Position numbers and translations under genes: made by a program | Shown here: in pieces, positions 22,517 to 34,700 of the stretch | Numbering within the stretch: position 1 is the stretch's first letter | Layout of the letters: each line of letters starts with the position of its first letter | NCBI GenBank assembly: GCA_012861695.1 | Contig: JAAOOA010000274.1 | Coordinates: 201,501 to 265,500 of the forward strand | Direction: 5' to 3' | Origin: Trematomus loennbergii | Taxonomy: Eukaryota; Chordata; Actinopteri; Perciformes; Nototheniidae | Length of the DNA: 64,000 nucleotides | The notes under the pieces: generated by a model | What the model saw: the letters and a program-made list of their open reading frames with translations, nothing else | Databases searched by the model: none | Told to the model about the DNA's origin: nothing

Positions 22517-22722
22517 TCACATTTCATTGGGCCCCTTCATGCTGGAGTCCTTTGCAGAAATGGGCGCTGCCACCATGGGCAGGATGCACTGAGACGACTC
22601 GCACCATCCGGTAACACCGGCAGGACCAGGAGGACCGGGAACGCCCAACATACCGGGAACACCGCGGGGTCCTCTCATCCCCTCACGGCCGTCCTTACCG
22701 TACGCCGGTCGCCCCGAATTAC
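22517..22722 (-). CDS. col9a1: col9a1 last exon (end of COL1, NC1 domain)
   Basis: Encodes [31 protein letters not shown] and then a non-collagenous tail [20 protein letters not shown] ... MKGPNEM, stop at 22517-22519. The spacing of CxxxxC and the ending KGPxxx match alpha1(IX) NC1. Confidence 0.93.
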
Positions 22723-25700
22723 CTGAGAGAAGAGTAAAGAGAAAATAATAAGTTAAAGGTCACCTATTAGCCTATAGCTAGCAAAGATGTATCCAGGGGT
22801 CGATCCCTCATGCAACAGATGTAAGTCAGTAACAGGGATATGTCTAAATCTTCATAATTATTGGACGTCTCTATTTGATACATTTTCTAAGATCTTTAGA
22901 TTAAAATGTACCCCTTCTCCTCTTACTGCCATTTTTGGAGGCGTCCCGGACGACATTGTCCTTTCCACACATTATTCAAACGCTGTTGCTTTGCTAGGCG
23001 ACTTATACTTATGAGGTGGAAGCAGGAGGCGTCTCCCACTCATGTCCAGTGGGTGACAGGACTTATGAAGTTTCTACACATGGAGAAAATAAAGTGTACT
23101 TTGGACGGCTCCACTTGCAAATTGTAGAGGACATGGCGACCATTTTTAACGTACATGCAAAGTTTGAAACTGTGTACTCTTCCCTAACTGATTCATAATT
23201 GTTTATTTAGTTTTTTTAACTGAATTAGAACACAGATTGACTATAGTCAACCATGACTAACATTTATCTCGATGAGATCTGTTTGAATTCTTGAGTGATT
23301 GGGAAAGGAGCTTCAATACTTTCTGTATTATCTCCTTTAGCTCAGGATACACTGGACGATCTTTAACAAAAGGAAAAGAGATAATGCCGTCCCACAGTTC
23401 CTCGCAGCTGTAACATTTAAAGTGACGCACCATTTGGTTGTTCACGGAAACAACCGACAAACGCTTACAACCATATGTTAAAGAGGACTATTATTCTGAT
23501 TCAGTATGTAGTGTCTCTACTTTAAAGAGTCCTCTCCTGCTGATGTTCAGGTGTATATCAGTATGTAGTGTATCTACTTTAAAGAGTCCTCTCCTGCTGA
23601 TGTTCAGGTGTATATCAGTATGTAGTGTCTCTACTTTAAAGAGTCCTCTCCTGCTGATGTTCAGGTGTATATCAGTATGTAGTGTCTCTACTTTAAAGAG
23701 TCCTCTCCTGCTGATGTTCAGGTGCATATCAGTATGTAGTGTCTCTACTTTAAAGAGTCCTCTCCTGCTGATGTTCAGGTGTATATCAGTATGTAGTGTC
23801 TCTACTTTAAAGAGTCCTCTCCTGCTGATGTTCAGGTGTATATCAGTATGTAGTGTATCTACTTTAAAGAGTCCTCTCCTGCTGATGTTCAGGTGTATAT
23901 CAGTATGTAGTGTCTCTACTTTAAAGAGTCCTCTCCTGCTGATGTTCAGGTGTATATCAGTATGTAGTGTCTCTACTTTAAAGAGTCCTCTCCTGCTGAT
24001 GTTCAGGTGCATATCAGTATGTAGTGTCTCTACTTTAAAGAGTCCTCTCCTGCTGATGTTCAGGTGTATATCAGTATGTAGTGTCTCTACTTTAAAGAGT
24101 CCTCTCCTGCTGATGTTCAGGTGCATATCAGTATGTAGTGTCTCTACTTTAAAGAGTCCTCTCTTGCTGATGTTCAGGTGTATATCAGTATGTAGTGTCT
24201 CTACTTTAAAGAGTCCTCTCCTGCTGATGTTCAGGTGTATATCAGTATGTAGTGTCTCTACTTTAAAGAGTCCTCTCCTGATGATGTTCAGGTGCATATC
24301 AGTATGTAGTGTCTCTACTTTAAAGAGTCCTCTCCTGCTGATGTTCAGGTGTATATCAGTATGTAGTGTCTCTACTTTAAAGAGTCCTCTCCTGCTGATG
24401 TTCAGGTGTATATCAGTATGTAGTGTCTCTACTTTAAAGAGTCCTCTCCTGCTGTAGTTCAGGTGTATATCAGTATGTAGTGTCTCTACTTTAAAGAGTC
24501 CTCTCCTGCTGATGTTCAGGTGTATATCAGTATGTAGTGTCTCTACTTTAAAGAGTCCTCTCCTGCTGATGTTCAGGTGTATATCAGTATGTAGTGTCTC
24601 TACTTTAAAGAGTCCTCTCCTGTTGATGTTCAGATGTATATCAGTATGTAGTGTCTCTACTTTAAAGAGTCCTCTCCTGCTGATGTTCAGGTGTATATCA
24701 GTATGTAGTGTCTCTACTTTAAAGAGTCCTCTCCTGCTGATGTTCAGGTGTATATCAGTATGTAGTGCCTCTACTTTAAAGAGTCCTCTCCTGCTGATGT
24801 TCAGGTGTATATCAGTATGTAGTGTCTCTACTTTAAAGAGTCCTCTCCTGCTGATGTTCAGGTGTATATCAGTATGTAGTGTCTCTACTTTAAAGAGTCC
24901 TCTCCTGCTGATGTTCAGGTGTATATCAGTATGTAGTGTCTCTACTTTAAAGAGTCCTCTCCTGCTGATGTTCAGGTGTATATCAGTATGTAGTGTCTCT
25001 ACTTTAAAGAGTCCTCTCCTGATGATGTTCAGGTGTATATCAGTATGTAGTGTCTCTACTTTAAAGAGTCCTCTCCTGCTGATGTTCAGGTGTATATCAG
25101 TATGTAGTGTCTCTACTTTAAAGAGTCCTCTCCTGATGATGTTCAGGTGTATATCAGTATGTAGTGTCTCTACTTTAAAGAGTCCTCTCCTGCTGATGTT
25201 CAGGTGTATATCAGTATGTAGTGTCTCTACTTTAAAGAGTCCTCTCCTGCTGATGTTCAGGTGTATATCAGTATGTAGTGTCTCTACTTTAAAGAGTTCT
25301 CTCCTGCTGATGTTCAGGTGATATCAGTATATTTCTATTCTATTGTATTTGTATTTACTTGCACTATTTTAACTATGTTATCTGTGTTATTGTGTTGCAC
25401 TGTTGGAGGAGCCTGTGACCTCACATTTTCATTGACATATCTACACTTTATGTACTAATGACAATAAAAGCCTTGAATCTTGAATATTGAGGACATTTCA
25501 TTCTAAAATCAGATTTCTTCGTCATGCTTTTCTTTTACCTTGTTGACGGTTGCTCCGGGTGCTCCTTTGGGTCCTCTCAATACGGGTCCTCTGTCCCTCC
25601 CCCGGTCTCCCACGTCACCTGAAGACAGGAAACACAACCATCACCACGAGGATACACGTAATTAAAGTTTCCATATTAGCTGAGTTCAAGCTGAGGCTTC

Positions 25701-28700
25701 ACACCTCATCTGCTGCTTCATTAACATCAACATGACCTGGTTCATCCCTGAGGGGGTCCGTCAGAACAGGATATACAAATGAGGTCATACAAAAATATAA
25801 CCTCTGAAGCTCCTTGACAATAATATCTGCTATTATATACAAACATGTACAGCCTAAAGATATACAGATATACAGGTTTTACTTTCACAAATTCAGATCT
25901 GCTTTTTTTTGTAATTTTTTAGAGCATTTCCTAACAAATTAAAAATGTTAGATGTGTAAAAAGTAAGTAAGGTAAATAACTGTTTCTACCTATTTTGGAC
26001 TCCCACTTGCACTTTTTATTTATATATTCATAATTATCTTTATTCCTATCTGTATATTTCAGCTACTCTGTGTTTACCTATTTCTTGTTTGTACTCTTTT
26101 CTTATTTTTAATAGTTTTGCTGTTTTTAAACGCAGTGTTTTCTCCTATGATGAGGGTCAAAACAACTGGGTACACATCCGTCGTGTTTATTTATAGTTTG
26201 TGTTGCTACTAATTGTTTTACCTCATATCAACAGTACATTCTCATTGATTGGAGAGGCACAGTAGGGAGGATTTAATCCAACGACCTCACAGTCACATAC
26301 GGGTGGTTTGCAGAGGTGGGAAGTAGTGGAGTACAAATACTTCGTTACTGTACTTAAGTACATTTTCTGGTATCAGTACTTTACTCCACTACTTATTTCT
26401 GATTACTTTTACTTTGACTTCTTACATGTTGAACACAAATACCTGTACTTTCTACTTCTTACATTTTGAACACAAATACCTGTACTTTCTACTTCTTACA
26501 TGTTGAACACAAATACCTGTACTTTCTACTTCTTACATGTTGAACACAAATACCTGTACTTTCTACTTCTTACATTTGAACACAAATACCTGTACTTTCT
26601 ACTTCTTACATTTGAACCAAATACCTGTACTTTCTACTTCTTACATTTGAAACAAATACCTGTACTTTCTACTTCTTACATGTTGAACACAAATACCTGT
26701 ACTTTCTACTTCTTACACTTTGAACTCAAATACCTGTACTTTCTACTTCTTACATGTTGAACACAAATACCTGTACTTTCTACTTCTTACATGTTGAACC
26801 AAATACCTGTACTTTCTACTTCTTACATGTTGAACACAAATACCTGTACTTTCTACTTCTTACATGTTGAACCCAAATACCTGTACTTTCTACTTCTTAC
26901 ATGTTGAACCCAAATACCTGTACTTTCTACTTCTTACATGTTGAACACAAATACCTGTACTTTCTACTTCTTACATGTTGAACCCAAATACCTGTACTTT
27001 CTACTTCTACATTTGAACACAAATACCTGTACTTTCTACTTCTTACACTTTGAACTCAAATACCTGTACTTTCTACTTCTTACATTTGAACACAAATACC
27101 TGTACTTTCTACTTCTTACATGTTGAACACAAATACCTGTACTTTCTACTTCTTACATGTTGAACACAAATACCTGTACTTTCTACTTCTACATTTCCAA
27201 ACAGGCTGGTTCCTTTAGTTTGAATGTGTGTTTGGTGGCGTGATCATTATTATTTAGAGTCATTGCGTGCCTATTGATTTGAACACGATCCGTGTATCCA
27301 TCATTTCCTGGTCTTCTCTAAAGAAGAGGGACCAATGAAAACGTTGTCATGTTGCCGTTGTTCAGCATGGAAACATTCATTAGCTAACAATGACATTATT
27401 GTTCTATTAATATAAAGGGAGGTCAGGTACTCTTTAAAACAGCTGCTAGTTATGGGTACTTTTTACTGAAGTACATTTCAAAGCCCTCTTTACTTTTACT
27501 TGAGTAAAGAAGTTTAGTCAGTACTTCTACTTTCACCAGAGTATTTTTAAACAGAGTATCTGTACTTCTACTTGAGTAAAGGATGTGTGTACTTTTACCA
27601 TCTCTGGTGGTTTGACGCTGATCTGAGTCTCACCTTTGGGTCCTTTTCGACCCAGTAGTCCAGCTGGACCCTTCAGACCGGGCAGTCCTCGGGACCCGCT
27701 GTGTCCGGGGAAACCGTTCTCTCCGCTGACTCCTTGAGGTCCAGGGAGGCCGGGGGGGCCGGGCAGACCTGAGACACCTGACTCAGGTCTGCTCAGACTG
27801 GCTGCTAGCTGGGCCAGCTGCTCTGTGGGAGAGGAGGACAGGGTGGACGTTTTAATAGGAAGAAGATGACATTCTTGATTTAAAAAAGGTGTCCATTATC
27901 ATCTGACCGGGGGCAACAGCTTGAAATGAGCAATGTTGGCTAAAACTGCCCCATTTACTGTTCTTTGTGACAGTTGATCAATGTCCACGACACTATAAAC
28001 AAATAACCTAAACTTAACTTAATTCTTCCAGGACAGCTTTAAAAGTCATATCTTTTGTAGGGTGGTGCAGGAATGAGTCCTAACAACCCTGAAATGAGTT
28101 AGCTTGTTAGCCCTTCTGGGTTCCTTTTTACTAAGTCAATGGTTTTCTGAATGTGTTTTTTGATGTTTGCCTGAAATAATGTCTGTGGTTAACTCAAGCT
28201 GCTCTGGGACACAGGAGGACAGCACGGACGTTTATATTCAGGAGGGGATGAATATAAACGTGTCTAACAGCAGCAGGTAGACAACACTTGGTTAGCTGAA
28301 TCAAGAACACAGTGAGAGGTGGAGAAACACATTATTTGTATTCCCATGTTCGTCGCTTTTTTGTGTCAATTTGCAAATATATTTGTTGTAACTTGTTTAT
28401 TTAAGGCAGTAAAATAATGTGTGTATTTGCTTCTTGACAAAGGTTAAGGGTGAAGTGTTTGACAGGAAATGCTTTTATTTTGAAGTGCAAGTATGTGTCC
28501 TGCTCATTCTCTTGAAATGAATACGAGTATGTCGAGTGCATTTTCCCTGTCTTCTACCGTTCTTGTTGGAAACTGTTTAAATTCTCGATGAGTATGGTAC
28601 ACAATGGGGGAAAAATCAAACAGAAAGTTTAACAGAACACGTGGCAAGAAGGTGACAAACACTTACCTTGCATTACCCTCATGCAGACTTGTTTGATGTG

Positions 28701-31700
28701 AGTATCTGTTGGAGTTTTTCCCTGAAAAAACAAAAATATTGATAGTGATCAGCCATAATTCATGCTGTATTATAATGGGAAACATCACATGCAAACATGG
28801 CCTTGAGGTGCTGTCTTTAGCAAACCAAATATATATAATTCCATAAAAGTTATACTTAATATAAAAACTCTCGAAATATTCTGTAATTTATGTTGAATAA
28901 TGAAACAAACGTTCCTGTTCTAATTACTAACTATTTTCTTACTTATTTTACTTACCGGAGTGTCACTCATTTGAGGGAACATATATATTGTTGTGCTTTG
29001 ATTTATGTCTTAATGTGTGCATATGTATAAATGTGTCTATTGATATAGGTATATACATATTTTTATACATATTTTTATATATATTTGTATTTTGTATTCA
29101 GGATTGTGGGAAACGTTATTTCGATCTCTCCGTCTGTACACACAAACTGGAAGATTGACAATGAAGTTGATTTTGACTTTGAGAAAGCTATTGCTGAATA
29201 GTTTTAAAGGTCCCCAATTATACTGTTTTTCATCAATATATTATAGGTCTCAGATATATACAGAACCTGTCTCTGATTGGCTGAAACACCAAACAGATCA
29301 TTGCAGCATCCCAGAATCCCCTCTGTTTCAGCCCTGTTTCCAAAGTGCTGATTCTCTGTCTGTTACTTTAGATGAAAATAAGGAGCCCCTCCCCACGCCC
29401 CTCTGAGAGAGATTTGGTTACAAAGAACTCAATGGTGCTCTAGGAGGAGATTCAGGTGATAAGGTGGGGAGGGGGGTTACCTTGGTTACTGATTGGCTAA
29501 TGGTTACACAAGCCAACACATCGTTATGACATCATAAAGTGGCCAAAATCTGATCAGCTCATTTTCAGACAGGTTTTTATTGAAATGGATCAGGACAAAA
29601 AGAGAGAGAATCTTTGTTCCTTAAACTTTCAGAGTCTCTTTACACAGAGGGGACACATGTTGATGAAGAAGAGACATGAAGAAGAGAGGACACATGTTGA
29701 TGTAGAAGAGACATGAAGAAGAGGGGACACATGCTGATGTAGAAGAGACATGAAGAAGAGGGGACACATGTTGATGTAGAAGAGACTTGAAGAAGAGGGA
29801 CACATGCTGATGTAGAAGAGACATGAAGAAGAGGGGACACATGTTGATGTAGAAGAGACATGAAGAAGAGGGGACACATGCTGATGTAGAAGAGACATGA
29901 AGAAGAGGGGACACATGTTGATGTAGAAGAGACATGAAGAAGAGGGGACACATGTTGATGTAGAAGAGACATGAAGAAGAGGGGACACATGTTGATGTAG
30001 AAGAGACATGAAGAAGAGGGGACACATGTTGATGTAGAAGAGACATGAAGAAGAGGGGACACATGTTGATGTAGAAGAGACATGAAGAAGGGGACACATG
30101 TTGATGTAGAAGAGACATGAAGAAGAGGGGACACATGTTGATGTAGAAGAGACATGAAGAAGAGGGGACACATGTTGATGAAGAAGAGACATGAAGAAGA
30201 GGGGACACATGTTGATGAAGAAGAGACATGAAGAAGAGGGGACACATGTTGATGTAGAAGAGACATGAAGAAGAGGGGACACATGTTGATGTAGAAAAGA
30301 CATGAAGAAGAGGGGACACATGTTGATGTAGAAGAGACATGAAGAAGAGGGGACACATGTTGATGTAGAAGAGACATGAAGAAGAGGGGACACATGTTGA
30401 TGTAGAAGAGACATGAAGAAGAGGGGACACATGTTGATGAAGAAGAGACATGAAGAAGAGGGGACACATGTTGATGTAGAAGAGACATGAAGAAGAGGGG
30501 ACACATGTTGATGTAGAAAAGACATGAAGAAGAGGGGACACATGTTGATGTAGAAGAGACATGAAGAAGAGGGGTCACATGTTGATGTAGAAGAGACATG
30601 AAGAAGAGGGGACACATGTTGATGTAGAAGAGACATGAAGAAGAGGGGACACATGTTGATGTAGAAGAGACATGAAGAAGAGGGGACACATGTTGATGTA
30701 GAAGAGACATGAAGAAGAGGGGTCACATGTTGATGTAGAAGAGACATGAAGAAGAGGGGACACATGTTGATGTAGAAGAGACATGAAGAGAGGGGACACA
30801 TGTTGATGTAGAAGAGACATGAAGAAGAGGGGACACATGTTGATGTAGAAAAGACATGAAGAAGAGGGGACACATGTTGATGTAGAAGAGACATGAAGAA
30901 GAGGGGACACATGTTGATGTAGAAGAGACATGAAGAAGAGGGGACACATGGTGATGTAGAAGAGACATGAAGAAGAGGGGACACATGTTGATGTAGAAGA
31001 GACATGAAGAAGAGGGGACACATGTTGATGTCGAAGAGACATGAAGAAGAGGGGACACATATTGATGTAGAAGAGACATGAAGAAGAGGGGACACATGTT
31101 GATGTAGAAGAGACATGAAGAAGAGGGGACACATGTTGATGTAGAAGAGACATGGAGAAGAGGGGACACATGTTGATGAAGAAGAGACATGAAGAAGAGG
31201 GGACACATGTTGATGTAGAAGAGACATGAAGAAGAGGGGACACATGTTGATGTAGAAGAGACATGAAGAAGAGGGGACACATGTTGATGTAGAAGAGACA
31301 TGAAGAAGAGGGACACATGTTGATGTAGAAGAGACATGAGAAGAGGGGACACATGTTGATGTAGAAGAGACAGGAACAAGTGGATTTTGCATAATAGGTG
31401 ACCTTTAAGAAAAGTCTTACCGCTGGTCCCTGAGTCCCCGTTAGTCCCGGTACTCCCATGTCTCCCTGCATGCCTCGTGGTCCGGATTGACCCTCTTTTC
31501 CCTCTTTTCCCGGCTGTCCTCGGCCGCCCTCTGGTCCTTTGTTTCCTGTTTCTCCTGGTGGGCCTGTCTGTTATCAACAGCAGCAGGTAGACACATGAAC
31601 ATTGTTATTATAGGATTATTGCAACACTGGGTTAGCTGAAGTGAGAGGTGGAGAAACAGAGTATTTGTATTCTTTATTCATTCTTTTATTCAAATATAAT

Positions 31701-34700
31701 GGGATCAGGGACATGGCAACAAATAAAAATGCAGCAAAAGTCAGTATTTTCTTTATTTTATTATTTATTTTTATGTAATTGTATATCACTCCATAGTTGT
31801 TTGGTTTGTCTTTGCAGTTGATTTTCTGCTTTTGATAGATTAGTTGTTTATTTGTGGTCATTGAAACTGTTGGTACTCTCTTTGTGAGACATTTTGGGCC
31901 CCTGGGCCTGTGTCCATATTCTCAAATAACAAAAGAAAGGCGAGATCAATAAATAAGAAGGAAAGGCTTTTGTTCAGGAGTTGCTATTGTTTAAAAATAC
32001 CTAATCCAAACAATAGATGTATCAAGAAGCATCAGCTGTTCATGTAAAATCCAAAATGTCCTGCAGCTGCTTCACAGTTCAATCCCCCTTAACTCCAAAC
32101 TGCAGCAACGAGGTTATGCTCCCAAAAAATCATATGACGTGATTTGGTTATGATGTTTTGTTTATGTGAACTTACCGATCCTTTCTCTCCTGCTTCTCCT
32201 TGTTCTCCCTGAAAGGAAAAAGATACATTGATAAGCACTTTTGTCTGCAGAGAGTTTGTAGAAGTGTTGCTGCAGAGTGAAAGATAAATCATATGTTCAT
32301 ACACTTTTTTCATCCTAATTATGTCACTTTTTAACATAAGTTTTATTCCTCACAACAATGCATTGAGACTTCAGTTTCCTTTCTTTGCTCAAGAGACTAT
32401 TATATTGAATCTACATGAAAACCAAAGCAGATGAAGTCCGTCAGTTGTCATTTGTTGATTCCTCACCAGTTCTCCAACAATTCCTGCAGTTCCTTCATCA
32501 CCTGCAGCTCCCTGAAATGAAAAAAGACATGACATGATTAATTTTGGCTCTTAATGTAGAGCCATTAAACACTTAACAGTAATCTAAGTTTTAATTACAG
32601 GTGTTAAAACGTATGAAACATACCTGATCTCCCTGTGGACCATCAACACCAACTGCACCCTGAGGGAAGAGAACATAACATGTTGACATCAACAGAATTC
32701 TCAACAACATCAGCAAAAACAACAATATAACATCAACATGTGGGATATGAAATACACATTTATATTTACGCATTTTAAACACAAAGACAAAATGATTTTT
32801 GGGAGCTTTTGACAAACGGAATTTGTTTTGGCAATTACACTCATGGCTTCACCTGCAAACGGACAGTACACCTCAAAATAAAATAAACCCCTTTTTTAAC
32901 CTGTTATTCTATTTAAGTCTAGAAGTTGTTACACATCTTCCGGCGCAGACTAAAAACTCATCTCTTTCGAGTCCACTTCGAGCGATAGAATTACTAACAA
33001 AGCACTTATATACTAATAAAGGACAGGCTTATCTAAAGCCAGTTGAGTAGCACTTGAAATGTTTTGGCTCTATGAAACCTGATGTACTTATATGATTCTG
33101 TTTTCTTCAAGTTTGTATCTTCCTGGTCGAATGCACTTATTGTAAGTCGCTTTGGAGAAAAGCGTCAGCTAAATGCAATGTAATGTAATGTAATTGTTGA
33201 TGTGTATCGATGAGTGTTAGAGATATCTTCCCAAGGGATGTCTTATTTTCCGGGCATTTTACAGAAATTACAGTAACTAAAGATAATCTATATACGTTGT
33301 TTTGAGTTACAAATAGGAAATATTATCTTTCTCACCGAGCTCCCCCATCGACTGTATCACTGTGCAGCAGAAAGCATGTATAGACTCGTGGACAGGAAGC
33401 TTGTGATATTGGGAGATGTAAACATTGAGGAGTCCTCTTTGTCTAAACTTTAATATTAGGTGAGCTCTGTGTAGATTAGTAGAGGCACGCATCCTAAAAA
33501 GAAAATCCCACAGGATACTGCTCGCAACATGTCTGTAGATTATCTTGAGTAACCGGGTCATGATTTCTTTGCTGTTGAGGTTTCCAATAGCATTTGTTTG
33601 CTTTTTTTTAGCACCACAAGCAGAGTGTAATGTCGTTTTATTATATTCCAGACTACAGACATCTCTTCGGCCGATATATCCAACACTCGTCAACTCACAC
33701 CGATAAAAAGCATTACAGGTAAGGGATGTCACAATACCAGAAATGTAGTTGTGAATTTCCGTACTCAATTAGATTGTGGGATAAAAACATACATAATAAA
33801 TCCCACATACTTCGAAATATACACCCTTTAAAACCATTTGCTCACTGGTGTTTGTTAGGAAGTTACACAGGTTTAAATTCCCTCTCTAATGTCTATTTTC
33901 TTTTGCTGTGAAAACATGTCCTTCAAACATCTGTCTTCATTTAAGTTACAAGTATCGGTCCTTGTGAAATTCTACAGGTGAAAGGAAAACGTGTTTTGGT
34001 TTTTGTGTTGAACTGTCCCTTTAAAGTTAAGCTTTGCTTTTTCGAGTATCATTTTTGTGTCTCTTACCCTCTCGCCCTTCTGCCCAAGATACCAGCAGGA
34101 CCAGGAAGTCCGGGCAGGCCGTTGTCCCCTTTACCTCCCTGTAAAAACACACAGAAATAAACAGTTTAATACACACTCAGAATCAAAACACAAGGTCGGA
34201 CTGTCTTCGAAAATTCGCCTCCCACCCCCACTTTAACCTGACCACATGCACAGAAAAAACAATTTCCAGCTTCACATCATCCGAAGGACCCCCCCCCCCC
34301 AATTATCCACATATTTCTGGGTGGGTGTGGGCACTGATTGTGGCGTACAGTGGTCCGACGGGTTTTAGGCATTCCTGGGGAACAGAGAGCTCTTTCAGGG
34401 CTTCTTTTCCTGCCCCGAATCCCCCCTGAGCTGCAGGAAAAAGCCCTTTGGGCCCTCAGATTTCTGCAACAAGAGGCCATTCATGCACGCTCCCCGACGG
34501 ATTAGAGACTTAACTGCAGGGACAGAAGTTCATAAAGACCTGCTGCTGTTTAATAAAAGCATGGCAAGAGGATTAATTTCCCTAATACAAGGTTTATCTT
34601 GGTGAATGATCCTCGTGTTGAATAATACGTTCAGGATAGGAGATAGTGTTTATGGACACTGATTGCTCACTTTGTATTTCAGGGCCTTGATCTCTTAGTT

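Noticed and set aside
23438..25321. ORFs of 339, 268 and 269 aa with 19-residue period
   Set aside because: The 57-bp unit is a multiple of three and stop-free; the same unit occurs non-coding in array B.
29621..31577. Minus-strand ORFs up to 587 aa
   Set aside because: Minisatellite of MITE copy 4; one frame runs into the real col9a1 exon 31421-31567 by chance.
33307..33768. 153-aa minus-strand ORF in col9a1 intron 24
   Set aside because: No recognisable family, no splice support, and its sequence does not fit the collagen frame; treated as chance or an old repeat.
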